Part shown: positions 10,452 to 22,266 of the stretch, piece by piece
How positions within the stretch are numbered: position 1 is the stretch's first letter
Layout: every line of letters starts with the position of its first letter
Assembly: GCA_002197995.1 (NCBI GenBank)
Contig: NGZR01000009.1
Coordinates: forward strand, 62,001-126,000
Reading direction: 5' to 3'
Origin: Gaeumannomyces sp. JS-464
Lineage: Eukaryota; Ascomycota; Sordariomycetes; Magnaporthales; Magnaporthaceae
DNA length: 64,000 bases
The notes under the pieces: generated by a model
Told to the model about the DNA's origin: nothing
What the model saw: only the letters and a program-made list of their open reading frames with translations
The model's database searches: none
Program-made: the position numbers and the translations under genes

Positions 10452-12070
10452 ATGTTTCCATCCACCCCCATCCGCGGCGGTGGCGCTGGCCGCGGGGTTT
10501 GTCTACCTACCTCCCCATTTGATAACCGCTTACCACTCAGCCCGTCGACCTGACGTGGGGACTTGTTGACTGACTGCCGAGTACCGTCCACATAGGGCCA
10601 CCAGCGCTTCAACGGCTATGGAAATGGCCATGGACACTCTGGGTCTCCGCAGAACAACCAACGCTTCAATGGCCCTAGAAAATCCGGGCCTCCAAACAGG
10701 AACCATAACCAGCAGTCGAACCGCGGTGGAAACTCTGGGTCCCCGAGTAAGAGGAACCAGAGGCAGCAATATTCGAACCGCGGTGGAAATGGAGTGGGTT
10801 ACGTTGGCCCAACCCCGGATGGCTACTATAACCCGCCGAACCCTCCTGCCGCCGCCACCGCCGCTACCGACGTAAGCAGAAGTCCTACGAGAATTCTTTT
10901 CCCCTTACATTGCCCCATTCTTGAAGACAGTCCTACACTGGTTTCATCCGACTTTTGCCTTGTTACTTGCTACAATACGGCTAACTCTCAACGTTGACAC
11001 AAGCAGCCCAAGAAGGAGAATGTCAAAAAACCATTCGTCACAGAAACCAAGCGCATCGAGATCCTAGATCTGATGATACAGCATGGCAATGATTATCTCG
11101 ACCCCAACAGGTCGGAGGATGATTTTTTCGCCAAGATTGCCAGCCTTGTTAACACAAAGTCCGGCTTTGAAGGCCTCACTGGAGCCGACATCAAAAGCAG
11201 GGTCCACATGTCGGAGGTCTGCCGGGAGCGACGCGCGCCAGGCGCCAAGATGGACGCGAGGACCACCCTCGAGCGCCGAGCGGACACCTGGATCGGCATC
11301 GCCTCGGGCCGTGGCCCGGCGCGCTCTGGAGCTGTCGAGACTCGGCGCCTGGACAACCGGACCGTGGATTCCTTGGCTAGGGCGGCTGCCGGAACCATCG
11401 AGGCCAACCATGGCATCTTGAACAACGCCAACGCCTCCCGGAAGGCTTGGCAGCAAGCCGAGGTCATCGTGGATTTCCTCTGGTCATGTCGACCACTCCT
11501 GGCTTCTTGACTGGCAAACAGATGGATACCATCATCAAGCAAAACAGGGACTCGGCCGCCCTCGTGCGGGCAAGCCACGCGTCTAGCCAGGGCAGGAGCA
11601 TCGCTACTTCGATCCAGGAGGCCACGTCCTCCCACCCCCGGGGAGCAGCGGGAAACGGAGAGGGCCCGTCCAGGCCTCGGGCCGAGGCTCCTGTTATCGA
11701 TCTCAGGTCGCCGTCCCCTCCTCCCCGCCGCGGAGCCGCCGCGGCGGACAGCGGCAGCGATGGCCAGAAGCTGAAGTCGAAGAAGCAGAGGAAGCAAAGG
11801 TCGGAGGAGGCGGAGGAGTCCCGCGCTACTCGTGAGAGAACAGCGGACATGCAGCGCCAGACCCACGAGGATGGTATGAAGATAGCCCAGGTGGTCGCCA
11901 ACATGAAGCAGGAGAGGACGGAGGAGGAGGAGGAGGACTTGAACCCTCCGTCGCACGAAAATGTTAAAAAGAGGAAGAGCAAGCACAAGAGCATGGAGGA
12001 GGGGGCCGACGAGAACCCTGCGTCGGACGGAAAGGAGCGGAAGAAGCGCAGAAAGAGGCGCGATCGGTGA
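10452..12070 (+). CDS. Uncharacterised RGG-type N-terminus plus helical-domain protein (gene B)
   Basis: Reconstructed from four exons: 10452-10496 (MFPSTPIRGGGAGRG), 10596-10871, 11007 to about 11462, and 11522-12070. The introns are 10497-10595 (GTTTGT...CATAG), 10872-11006 (GTAAGC, CTAAC branch, AGCAG) and a short one ending at 11521 (TTGACTGG branch, AACAG acceptor; donor at 11463 or 11469 is weak). About 441 residues. The N-terminal 105 residues are Gly/Asn/Arg-rich with RGG-like repeats, as in RNA-binding or condensate-forming proteins. Next comes a globular segment (IEILDLMIQHGNDYLDPNRS...), a VIDL motif flanked by Ser/Pro, and a very basic Lys/Arg/Glu-rich helical C-terminus. The family is not recognised. 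A nuclear role is inferred from composition only. Confidence 0.6.
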
Positions 12071-12791
12071 GATGGGGGAGCACAGCCAGCGCGGTACACC
12101 TTGGGTCACGCCGGCGGCGGGGTGCCCGGGGATCTCTTTTGATCTTGGTGTCTTGGGGCCACGCGGAGCTGCTCTGTTGCCTAGAGGCAGATTATCAATC
12201 TCTCACTTTTGGTAGGATGGATGCCGGCGTCACATTAGATTGTCAGTGTTGAACTAGTTGCGATGGATAGGCATGTAGCTGCCTACTTTTTTTGTGTGGC
12301 GGCGAAAGCTTCGGAGGTGGACGTCGGAGATGGATGGAGCGAAGAGGAGGATTGTTTCAGAGGACGGAGAGAGGGTCGAGGAGATCAGGGTGGAAGCTTG
12401 TAACCGTTTCTTTCTTTGCTTGCGGGAAGTCATCAAAGGCTGGGCTGATGCCCAAGAGGCATGTACCCCAGGTAATTAAGAGATAGGCCCCGAACGAAGC
12501 CGAGAGAGTTTATCCTACAGCCTAGTGACCCCTGCTTCTATTCTACCATAATCCGCGCATACCCATCGTCGCACAACGCCGACGACGCCAATGGGGAGGG
12601 GTCTATGCTCCTATATCTCGCCCATTTATCCAACAAAAAAAAAAAAAAAAGAAGAACGGCCCCAACCCAGAAGCGCGCTTCAAACAAACCGATCCGTGGA
12701 TATAAAACTTTCCAATACCACTAGTACAAGACAAACAAGTAGACTCTATGCAGAAAAACCAACGATGAACGAAGAACAATATCCGCCCTCG
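12071..12791. other. Convergent intergenic region
   Basis: The 3' ends of gene B and of the GT90 gene face each other here. It holds an A16-type run at about 12636-12651 and otherwise AT-richer untranslated sequence. No gene is seen. Confidence 0.6.
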
Positions 12792-15700
12792 TTAAGAATT
12801 GGGTGTGGTGGACGGAGAAGGAGCAGGAGCAGGAGGGACGGTAAAGCCCATCCGCTCCCTCCTGTCGTCGACGAGGCGGCCCCATTCGAGCAGCAGGCGG
12901 AACATGTAGACCTCCATGTCGGCGGGCCGCAGGGCCTTGCGGGCCCACTCGCGGCCCTCAAGCGCGATCTCCTCGCCGAGCTGGGGACCTGGACCCCTAT
13001 GGTTGGCGAAGAAGCCGACGGCGTTCCAGAGCCAGCGGCCGAGGCGCAGGTCGACGGGCACGTAGTGGCGCCACGGGTGCACGCGCTCCTCGTACCAGGT
13101 CCGGAACACGGCCGCGCGGTACACGAGGCTCCTGCTCTCCAGGAATGGCAGGAACCGGCCGCTGAAGCCCGCCCCGTCCAGGTCCACCAGGTGCCTGTGC
13201 CGCCAGTGCTCCACAAACGGCACCGACGCCGCGACGCCGAGCCGCCGGGCCCATAGAAGTGGTGTTGGCCTCAGCCTGGCACTCCGCGCACCTGGTGAAG
13301 TCGCCGACAAAGCTCACGTTGACGCCGAGGGCTGTTCGGCCCCGTCCGGCTTCTTGTGTGCTGCCAGCAGCGAGTTCATGGTCCTTGCGCCGTTGACGAA
13401 CCGAGCTCGCAGGAACGACTGCCAGGCCCCGTGGTCGGCGAACCCGTCCGTCGCGGAGCCGCGCCAGAACATGCCGTTGGTCTTTTGACTCCACGGCATG
13501 TCGGCGGCCTCGTCGTCGGCATCATAGGGCGCCTTGCCCATGTAGTTCCACGGCGAAGGGTGGAGAATGTCTGCAAAGCCCGGGACCTTGGCCTGGCTGA
13601 AGACGGGCATCAGGGCTCTGGTGGACCGCATGGTCGACGGCGAGAGCAGGAAGCCGTCCATATATGCGAGATCCGGCTGGTGGCACACGTCACCTGACAG
13701 AGTCCAGTTGGACACGACACTGCCTTCCGACGTGAGCGTGCTATGCGGAGCTGCACAGCGTGTGCACACCTCCTTGCGGTTCCACCAGCGCCACGTCCTG
13801 GCCAGCGAATCTGGCGGGCAGGTCGGGGCCACAAAGTCCCGGAACACTGGGACGGCGTGGTATTCGGCGAACAGGGAGAGCTCGTCAAATCCTTGTCGGG
13901 CTCAGGCCACGGCCCGCCACCCGGCTCAAACGTCGTGATCAAGCGGTCGGCGCCGGTTGCAAGGAGGCGGGCATGCGCCCAGTGCGCCGAGTCTCGCAGC
14001 AGCTCGTGGTCTTCGTATGGCACGGCGATCCGGCATTCGTCATTGAGGTTGAAAGCAAGGTCCATGTTGGGCAGCCACTTAGCAAAAGGCTGTATCATTT
14101 TGGCCATGCCGTCCATCATCCATCTGTGCGTTCCCGGCGTGTGCGGCGACAGCTCGATCTCGCCCTTGTGGATCTTCAGACCGCCTATCATCGAGCCGGA
14201 TCCGTCCTCGAGCATCTGGCTCGTCTGTTTGCGAATAACAGACGGCTCGACGCCCCAAAAGGGTAGCAGATCGGCGCTGATCTGGGCGAACTCGTCGATG
14301 ACGGGCGAGTTATGTCCTAGGGCAAAGTCGTACCACTTGTCGAAGTTGGGTGGCGGCGGAATGCCGTGGCGCTGCTTGTACGCCTCGACCGCTCCCTCAA
14401 GGGTTCGACTGCCCGCTGCCCGCTCTTGCCATCGCACCGACTCGGCGTTGGCCTCTGAGATCAACGTGGTCAGTGGCGGTATGTCTCGCAAGACCGCATC
14501 CCTCGAAAGCTGCGACGATACAGACGACGCGAGGACGACGGCCACAACAGTTAAATAGATAGCACCAAGCGCCTTGTACGCCAAGGTGTCGGCAGTGGAC
14601 GACCGATGTGATAGCTGAGCATCCCTGTCCCACCTCAGCAAAAGTGCAGTGCAGACCAGCAGAGCGACAGCCGAGACGGCAGCTGCAGCCCATCCTGGCT
14701 GGGTCAGGACTTGGTCGGGGAACGATGTAAGATGTCGCACATAGCTGCCCAGCCCGACGACGATAAGCGTTACCGTCGCTGGGCACAAGGTTGCCAGCAA
14801 ATGGACAGCTGAGAGGAGCAGGGCGACGAGGACAATAACGTCCAAGGCCAGCCCGGGCGCCTCGGCCCCGTTCAACATGGCCCCACGCAAGGGGTCGCCA
14901 GTAAACCTCAAGTATATGGCGGCACCCAGAAACAGCGGAGCGCCAGAAATAGAGCATGCGGTGGCCAGGAGGCCCCAGCAAGAAGAGGTCGTTTGTCCAG
15001 GCGATGATCCCCCAGCAATCCGACCGCTAATGCTGTCCACGCGAGTGCGTGCCAGCATGGTTAGCACGGCCGCATCGAGAGTCAGACTGATCAGCTGCGC
15101 GGCCGAGACCATCGACCCTAAAATCGAGCCGCGCGGGCAGAAAGTACCTGTCTGGTTCTCCCAGTACCATTCCATCCAGGTTGCCGCCAGGCCCCAGACG
15201 AGCGCCAAGCCTAGGGTTCTGGCCACATGGTACCGTCCGGACTGCCTGGTGCTGTCGCCCTGTATCTGTTTCGCCTCCTCCCCGGGCCCCTGTCTGCTGA
15301 ATGGGAGTCGTAGCTGTCGTGAACGGCATGCAGGGAAGGCTACATCCGACAAGAATACGAAGAAGGGAAGAAAGTACTGCGCCATGAGGCGGGAGTCAGC
15401 TGAGGATACAGACAACAAGGCCCTTAATCACGGGCAGTTGTAGCATACCTGGGTAGAGCTCCACGAGCAGTGTAAAAATCTCGTGACATGCCAGAAAAGT
15501 ACAACACGACATGCCACCATCAAAGCCAGCAGCAAGACTTGCGCATGGATGCGTCCGAGGGCTCGCGCGACACCCGTTTGAGACACATATCTTGCGGCGG
15601 CAAGCAGGAAGCGAGCGCCAGGGGCTTTCCTCGTCCAGCCGTAGAGTTGTGTCGGGGCCCTGACAGGCGCTGGAAGCGGTGATGGCTCTTGGGGGACGGC

Positions 15701-16049
15701 GCTGAAACCAGCGGACGTCGACGCGGGAGAGGAGAGTCGGTCAATGGCGGAAGAAAGGGCAGCTACAAGGAGGACGGCCAAGACGGAGAGGTGGATCGGT
15801 CGCTCTGGTGGTCGATTGGGGATTCTGGTCAGCGCATGTCAGAGCAACTGGGGTTGCCAAGAGCCAAGAGAGAGGGCGGCGTACCGAAGCCGATGCTGCT
15901 ATCGTAACTGGCTCCCAAGTGGCTGGTGGTTGCGACGAGACCCCTAAGGTATGGTTAGCGTTGGCTTCTTTGCGCGCAATTCCGCTTCCAGCAGTCCAAC
16001 GCACGCACCCCAAGGCCAGGAGGTCGACGAGGCGCCGCCGCTTGTCCAT
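12792..16049 (-). CDS. Multi-spanning GT90 (CAP10/CXT1-like) glycosyltransferase, several frame breaks
   Basis: A membrane protein with about ten hydrophobic segments in the N-terminal half and a Glyco_transf_90 (capsule-associated CAP10, xylosyltransferase-type) catalytic half. Landmarks are FNLNDECRI, VNVSFVGDFTRCAEC, the VDLDGAGFSGRF block and a C-terminal arginine-rich helix. Such enzymes work in the Golgi on glycans. The start was placed by splicing: exon 16009-16049 (MDKRRRLVDLLAL), exon 15885-15943, exon 15449-15804, then 12792-15376. Introns are 15944-16008, 15805-15884 and 15377-15448 (GCTGACTCC branch, GCGCAG acceptor). Two missing-base breaks (13887-13889 and 13329-13331, both at short homopolymers) and one extra-base break (13240-13249) interrupt the catalytic half. 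Corrected length is about 1013 residues. Because conserved motifs resume cleanly after each break, I take these as sequence errors rather than decay. Confidence 0.85.
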
Positions 16050-16493
16050 TCTTCCGCGCGCTAAGTTCCTCCAAGACTAACACAGATGCGCTGCGCAGCA
16101 TTCAAAAGACGAAACGATGTCCGGAAACATGAGGTCGTAAAGGTTCTGAGGCGGCAGCTGGATATCGATGCGCCCGTAGGCAGAAAGACGTAAAGAGAGT
16201 TTGAAAACCACCCTCCTCTCACCAAAGCCTCCTCCTGCACCAGGGCTCGGCTGAGGTTCCCCAGCAGAGGCGGCGGGCGCCGTGATGGGGCAGGGAAGGG
16301 GCTCGTTGAGGCGGGCCCCGTGTTGGGCGCCGCGGCGGCTGCGGCTGCTGCGTGGGGCAAGAATGCGCCGGATATAGGAGTAATGGATATCACAAAGTCC
16401 AGAACAGACTTTCCGCCACGCGAAAGAAACCGGGATAGAAAGAGAGGAACAATGGAAACGGTGAGCATGCTCGGCGCCCACATTCACCAGCTA
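16050..16493. promoter_or_regulatory. Upstream region of the GT90 gene
   Basis: Sequence between the GT90 start codon and the transposon insertion. It contains a (GCN)n-rich patch at about 16330-16355. Open frames here on both strands are short and not recognisable. Probable promoter and leader of the GT90 gene. Confidence 0.4.
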
Positions 16494-16972
16494 CAGGGTC
16501 ACAGGGATAATAAACGGTAAATCGGTGGATCTAACAAGGGGGGTCAGCCAGGGTATAAGCCAGGGGGGGTAGGGGTACACAGCCTGCCGCACAATTTGTA
16601 GTAGAAATCAATGTATTGCAACTGACCGTTTAATAATCAATATAATCACCTCCGTTAGCCTTCACCATCTGCAGCCTCCGTATCATAGAACGGGCATGCA
16701 ATTAAAAAGGCATTTGATTAAAGGTATCGCGGTGCAAATTGCCGGCGTTGTTGAAGGGAATCGCGTGCGATTGAAGGTATCGCCGTGCAATTGGGCCGGG
16801 CCGGGGTCTCAAACGGTGGAATTCTATTGGGTTCCACGGCGTTTATGCGAATGGGCTCGTGGGTAGAGATACAATGATTTGATAGGTTTTTCTATGGGAA
16901 AAAATGTAGCTAAATACGTGGCCTAATTAGGAAAGATCCACAAATTTAACGTTCATTATCCCTGTGACCCTG
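16494..16972. mobile_element. Non-autonomous Fot1/Pot2-type TA transposon (MITE), 479 bp
   Basis: The ends are inverted repeats of about 39 bases: CAGGGTCACAGGGATAAT at 16494-16511 and its reverse complement at 16955-16972. Similarity continues inward to GTGGATC on both sides with a few mismatches. The element is flanked by TA at 16492-16493 and 16973-16974, the target duplication expected of Tc1/mariner-superfamily elements such as Fot1 and Pot2. There is no transposase frame inside, so it is a MITE-like derivative. An internal direct repeat (16716-16741 and 16769-16793, core AAGGTATCGCSGTGCAA) is present. It sits about 445 bases upstream of the GT90 start codon. Confidence 0.85.
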
Positions 16973-18217
16973 TACAGCCCCCTGGGCGGACACTTCAGAT
17001 GGATCCCTCCCGCCCGTCCCATCGAGATCACTACAGGGCATATCCATCCCATAGAACGGGCGGGTCTCGACGAGAGAAGTGTGCACACAACCACGCCAGC
17101 CATCATGATGGGTGCCCCTTCCTTCCAAGGCCAAGAGCCGGCGGGTGTGATGTTTGCCATTGGATGTTGCGTCATGGCACGGCCGGGATTCGGGACGATA
17201 TCCATTTTCGGCGCGACAAAAGGACATAAAAGGTACCCACACCCAACGACCGTGCTGCGAGAGACGGTGGGGAACGGATGAAAAAAAAAAAAAAAAACTG
17301 GGAATGAGAGTCTGGACCCGGTCAACCGACTAGCGAGAGAGGCAAGCAGGGAGGCGAGCTCAGGATGGGGAATATCTCCCCTGGCAGGTCGGCCGTGCTT
17401 TGGAGCTCTTCCCTGCCTGCCTGTATTTGTATGGGGACCCCCTTTCTGGCGACTCGGGTCGGACGGTTGGTGAAACATAGCTCGTCAAGGTCCGGAAACC
17501 AACTGGTGCTGGCACTGCGAGTGGGCCACCGCTGGGTTGGCACAGCCAGAAAATAGGCATGCGGGTAGCGACCGTACCTCGTTGAATCATGCGATGCTAC
17601 CGCCATTGAGCATATTTTGACAGCGCCCGGAGAGGAGCCAAACCATGTGGGCAGCCTCCAGGTCGAGCCCAGAGCTAGTTCTTTTTCCTTTTTTCTTTTT
17701 TCTTTTTTCGCCCTTTTTTCGCCCGTGTTGTCCCTTGCGTTGTGTGATTCCGTGCTTTGCGACCATGTGGCTACTCTGCCAAGAAGGCGTGGCATTATCG
17801 GCCCCCATGACTACCAGCCAGGCCACTGAGACGGACTTGTGAGGATAGCCGACACTGCTGGACTTGGTTGAACCTCGCCCGGCTGACTATGCTGGCGGCT
17901 AGTACGAATGCTCTTGAGGTGTGTAATATGGGTGATGGTCACTACGTATCGTACATATCGTACAAACAAAACATCGAGTGCGGGGTTGGGCTCGCCGCCT
18001 CATCAGCATGTCTGAACGAAGCCGGCTGTTAGGTGTGTCGTGTAGGAAAGGTTGCGGCGCGTAAGTCGTGCTGGGAGGTACGTGGGATCTGGCGCCAGCC
18101 GCGGGCTCGAGGACGGGGAACGCATCATGCCTTGGGAGCCGGGGTCGGATCGGGCTTGTCAACCTCGTTTCGACGACGAGAGATCTGGTGCGAGAGGTTG
18201 GCAGGCGGTCAGCGGGG
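16973..18217. other. Intergenic, no supported gene
   Basis: Contains a poly-A run (17281-17297), a T-rich stretch (17680-17715) and several open frames of 75-180 codons on both strands. I could not link any to a family, splice signals or neighbouring coding sequence. The last ~200 bases would be the 3' untranslated region of COX23. Confidence 0.4.
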
Positions 18218-18566
18218 TCAGGCAAGAGAAGCGACGTGCTGGCGACGCACCCAATTCTTTTTGCAGTCACGGTAGGCCTGGAAGTAGTCCTGGCACATTG
18301 TCCTGTCTCCGCCGTTACGGTTGAGGCATTGGATGCTCTTGGACGCCGCCTCTTGGCAAGGGTCGTACCATTCGCTCTTGTTCTTGCTGTAGGTCGGAGG
18401 CGACAGGAAGCGAGCGAGGTGGTTAGTTCATGCGGCCAGGATGCCGACGACGATGGAAGCGGCTACGCGCGAGAGGGAGGTGTGCATGGGTGGAGCTGTA
18501 CCTGCGAAACTTTTGCTTATGTTTCGCGCTCCATGGATCGTTCTCGTCTGAGGTTTGCGAAGCCAT
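18218..18566 (-). CDS. COX23: Mitochondrial twin-CX9C protein, COX23
   Basis: A small intermembrane-space protein needed for cytochrome c oxidase assembly and copper homeostasis, imported by the Mia40 disulfide relay. Two exons: 18502-18566 (MASQTSDENDPWSAKHKQKF) and 18218-18386. They are separated by a 115-base intron (18387-18501) with a GTACAG donor, an ACTAACC branch point and a CCTACAG acceptor. The 77-residue product has the twin CX9C signature, C32-C42 and C53-C63, in the sequence contexts PCQEAASKSIQC and CQDYFQAYRDC, followed by KKNWV, which matches Cox23 closely. A longer open frame on the plus strand (18068-18805) overlaps it and could hide it from simple gene callers. Confidence 0.93.
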
Positions 18567-19504
18567 ATCTACGGATTGCGCGACAAATTGTCGTGGAGGT
18601 TGACCGCCGACGGGTGAGTCGGTTGGTAGGCGCGCGACTTTTTCGTGGTTGGGTCATTCTTGGATGGTCCCCGCCCCTATGCGACGAACGTCATGGAAGC
18701 TTTCAATCTCCAATTGATCACCGGAGTCAAACAAATCACGTGCTTGCTTGTCCCATGTCGTGCGACATGGGAGAAAAGACCCTGAATTTTCTCAGACGAA
18801 CGTAGAACAAGAAGGAAAGAAATACATTCATCGAACCTGTCTGGTCAGTCCAGCCAATCGCTTGCAGAACATGTTTGCTGTCCTCGGCTCCGTGCATACA
18901 TCGCTATTCCTGCATCCCTTGCTCCTTGCCTGATTCTCCTGGAGCTCCCCTTAGACGACAACCACCCACAAGTTGATCCATCCGAGGCACGCAAGGGCTG
19001 GGCGCGCATCCATCAAAGGTACAGAGAACCGCGAGATCCGAGGGTTGACAAAATTGCGAGAACCGAGTGCCAAAAGTCCGAGAAGATCCGAGATCCGAGA
19101 TTACCACTACATACGAGGGCCAAAGGGACTATGGCGTTGAGGCCCGGTTTATAAGACTGAAAAAGATGCTCGAAGCGATGAGAGGCGCCCCACGGGTAGA
19201 CCACTGTGGTTCGGCGCTCCGAAGGCGTGCGTGCAGGAGCGGCCTGAGCGCTGTTCAAGTCAAAGTGGTGGTCTTTGTGGATGGAGCACTGGGCCTGCCC
19301 AGCCCGGGTACTACTTTGATCCTCATACCCCCAAAGCGCGCAGAAGAGAGAGTAAGAAATCAAGCCATATGGGGTTGGGTATTTTGCCATTTTTATTCTC
19401 ATTAGCCGGCCTGTGGCTGTCGTCATCGTCTATGTTATAATACAGCTTTTTCGAAAGGACTGCTGCCAGAGAGGCTCAACTGCTCGGGAGGGATAAACGA
19501 TGGC
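18567..19504. promoter_or_regulatory. COX23 upstream region and CCT2 3' region
   Basis: Tandemly oriented genes flank this 0.9-kb stretch. The COX23-proximal half should carry its promoter; no TATA box is evident. Around 19060-19110 there is a short run of GATCCGAG-type direct repeats. No coding sequence is supported. Confidence 0.4.
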
Positions 19505-21343
19505 TCAGTGCCTCTCCCGTCTCCGTGGTGCTGCCCTGATGATGTCATCGACCCTCAACAAAAGCTGAGCGCGCGTTGTCTGGTTAGCACTTGAGTATAC
19601 GGATGGAACTGAGTACGAGTGACGCAGCAGGGGATGAAGCTTACCTCAGCCGCCTCGCTTGCGGATGACACCACTGCCTTCTTCAGCTTGTAGCTTTCAA
19701 TAACGCCCACATCACGCATGTCCGCAATACCACCACCGGGCGTCATCAAGTCGAGACCGTATGTGGTCATGCCGTCGTAGATGGCCTTGCGCAGGCGCGC
19801 CACGAGCTCGCCAGAGTCGAGACCGGCATTGTCGGCCAGAATGGTGGGCAGCTGGCGCAGGGCAACGGCAAAGGATGCCACCGCCATCTGCCGCTTGCCC
19901 TCAACGCGGGTTGCGGCGCCCTCGACGGCCTTGGCCATAACCATCTCGGCGCAGCCGCCACCGAGTGTAGTGCGAGGCTCCTTGACCGTCTGTGACAGCA
20001 CGGCCAAGGCGTCGTGCAAACTGCGCTCGGCCTCGTCCAGGAGCTGCTCGGTGGCGCCACGCAGCACGATAGTACAGGCCTCGCCCGCCGCCACGCCCGA
20101 AAACTTGATCAGTGTGTCCTCGCCGATGATGACCTCCTCGATCAGGTCGCACTGGCCCAACTTGACCTGGTCTGGGTGGTCGAACGTGGATGCGATCTCG
20201 CCACCAGTGACGAGGGCCAGGCGCTCGATGCCGTCAAAGTCAGCGTGCTCGATGGACATGATGCCGGCGTCGGTGAACAGCTGCTCGGGCCAGTTGTAGA
20301 TGAGCTGGCGGTTGATGAAGCAGTTAATGCCGTGAGCTTTGATCTTGTCCACCTTGGCCTTCATCTTATCCTTCTCGGCCTTTTCCAACTCAGCCAGTTT
20401 ACTCGTTGAGCCGACCTTCATGCGCGCGCCAAAAATCTTGACTTTGTCTGTGTCCATGGACGTGTTGGCCACGAGGATCTTGGCCTTCTCTAACCGCTTG
20501 GGCTGGTTGACACCGATCTTCTTGTCCAGGATAAAGCCCTCGTCCAGGAAAGAGTCGCTCAGCTTGCCACCAGCCTTCTTGATGATCTGGATATGGCTCA
20601 GGTCTGACGAGTTCTGCAGCCGCAGCACCGCCTCGCATGCGAGCTGGGCAAAGTGATCGCGGTCTTGCGCCAACACCTTGGAGCTTAGCGTCGTCCTGGC
20701 GATTGCGACGAGATCTTTCTTGAACGCCTCGGGATTCTTGCTGTGGTCGACCGCCGACTTCTCCAGGGCCTCGAGAGCCGCCCTGCTGGCTATCCGGTAG
20801 CCCTCGATGATAGTCTGAGGGTGGATCTTCTTGCTGACCAGGTTCTCGGCCTCACGCAGCAGCTCCGCGGCCAGCACCGACACCGAGGTCGTTCCGTCTC
20901 CGACCTCATCGTCCTGAACCTTAGAAATGTTGACCAGTACCTTGGCTGCGGCGTTGTCGAGGGCGATGGACTTGAGGATGGTAGCGCCGTCGTTTGTCAC
21001 CATGATTTCGCCGGTGGACCTGCACTCACGGTGACGCCGCGGTTAGCGATACCACATCAGAAAGGCAGGGAGGATCGATATCGCAGCTGCAGGACACTCA
21101 CGCCGATTGTAGGATCTTGTCCATGCCCTTGGGGCCCAGGGTGCTCTTGACCAGGTCGCCAACCGCGATGGCGCCGACAAAGGCAGAAAGACGAGCATTC
21201 TCGCCTTTCTCCTCTGTCGTACCCTCCTCGAAAATCTGGGTGGGACTGAAGGACGACTGGAGGATGAGAAGCGCTGGTTAGCTCGTTTCCCCAGCGCGTT
21301 GCCGAGAGGATGGTTGCAGCAACCAGAGAGGCATACATACCAT
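19505..21343 (-). CDS. CCT2: T-complex protein 1 subunit beta (CCT2)
   Basis: A subunit of the cytosolic TRiC/CCT chaperonin ring that folds actin, tubulin and WD proteins. The family motifs [30 protein letters not shown] and [14 protein letters not shown] are all present, and the protein ends in the typical [12 protein letters not shown]. Four exons: 21341-21343 (the ATG alone), 21102-21256, 19646-21019 plus the base joining it (exon edge 19645) and 19505-19564. Introns are 21257-21340 (GTATGT), 21020-21101 (GTGAGT) and 19565-19644 (GTAAGC, GCTAACC branch). Predicted length is 530 residues, standard for the family, with no frame break. It is divergent from eIF3b, so the two share an upstream region of about 0.9 kb. 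Confidence 0.97.
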
Positions 21344-22266
21344 TTTCTTTGTGTCTGCACTAGGACCTATACGGTAAAGGCGACTGGAAATGATCTTCGA
21401 CTCAGAAGGCGGGTCGTTCACAGTGTTGCCTCGCCGTTGAAAGCGTCGCTGGAGCTATGAGATGCCAGCAGGAATGTCTTCGTGCTGTTACCAAGCTTCC
21501 GCTACCTACGACGATAGGCGGGGAGGAAAGAAAATAATCAAGCCAAGAAAACCGATCGTTCGAAGCGCCCATGACGGCCTTCATGTATGCAGTACTGCCC
21601 TTCTGCTGGGTGGATACACACTACATGGGGTAGCCGGTACCTTCTTAGCCCCTCATTGCAGTTCCGGCCCACAGCTTGACCCACTTCGATGAGCGCGGGC
21701 GGTGAGAGCAGCTGTTGCGCAGCACCCCATCGAGGCAGCCTCTCGAATCGCGGGGCTCGGAGCTGGAACTTCTAAATGCCGTCCCACACTCTACCAATCC
21801 GCAAGGGACGGAGACAGGTGCTGTTTGGTAAAAGAGCCAGACAGAGTACGTAGGTATCCAAAAGATAGAAGCAAATTGAGATACGGTGCTTAAACACGGG
21901 TAATTAAAACCTACCTAGGTAGCGACCGAGTAGGGGAGCGTTTATTGCTGCCGTTGCGCCGCGAGTCACCTAACCCCAAAAATTATACGTCGCAGCCCAC
22001 TAGCCGCAGCCAAAGTTGCCCGCCTTGCGAAGAAACCCCGCTTTCACACAGGCGCACAATTTTTTTTTCGAATCCAGCTTGGTTCGCGACCCCGGAACGG
22101 CAGGCAGCACACAGCAGTCCAAAAAGAAAGCCCACAACCATCGGCCGCGACAACGGCAACCACCACTTCTACAACCGCCACTTCGCATCCAGTTTGCTGC
22201 TTGGGCTCCCCGGGAGGTTTAGCCACGACCATCTCACCTCAGTGACGCTAGCGGCTACTGCCCAGC
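21344..22266. promoter_or_regulatory. Divergent promoter of CCT2 and eIF3b
   Basis: About 920 bases between two highly expressed housekeeping genes. It contains a TACCTAGGTA palindrome at 21910-21921 and no clear TATA box. No gene is seen. Confidence 0.5.

Noticed and set aside
16927..17478. Open frame of 183 codons on the minus strand running into the MITE
   Set aside because: It changes character at the transposon boundary, no splice signals support it and no family is recognised. The undisrupted sequence would hit a stop (CTG TAG) right at the insertion site.
18068..18805. 245-codon plus-strand frame
   Set aside because: It is the antisense shadow of the two-exon COX23 gene, whose twin CX9C motif and splice signals are strong.
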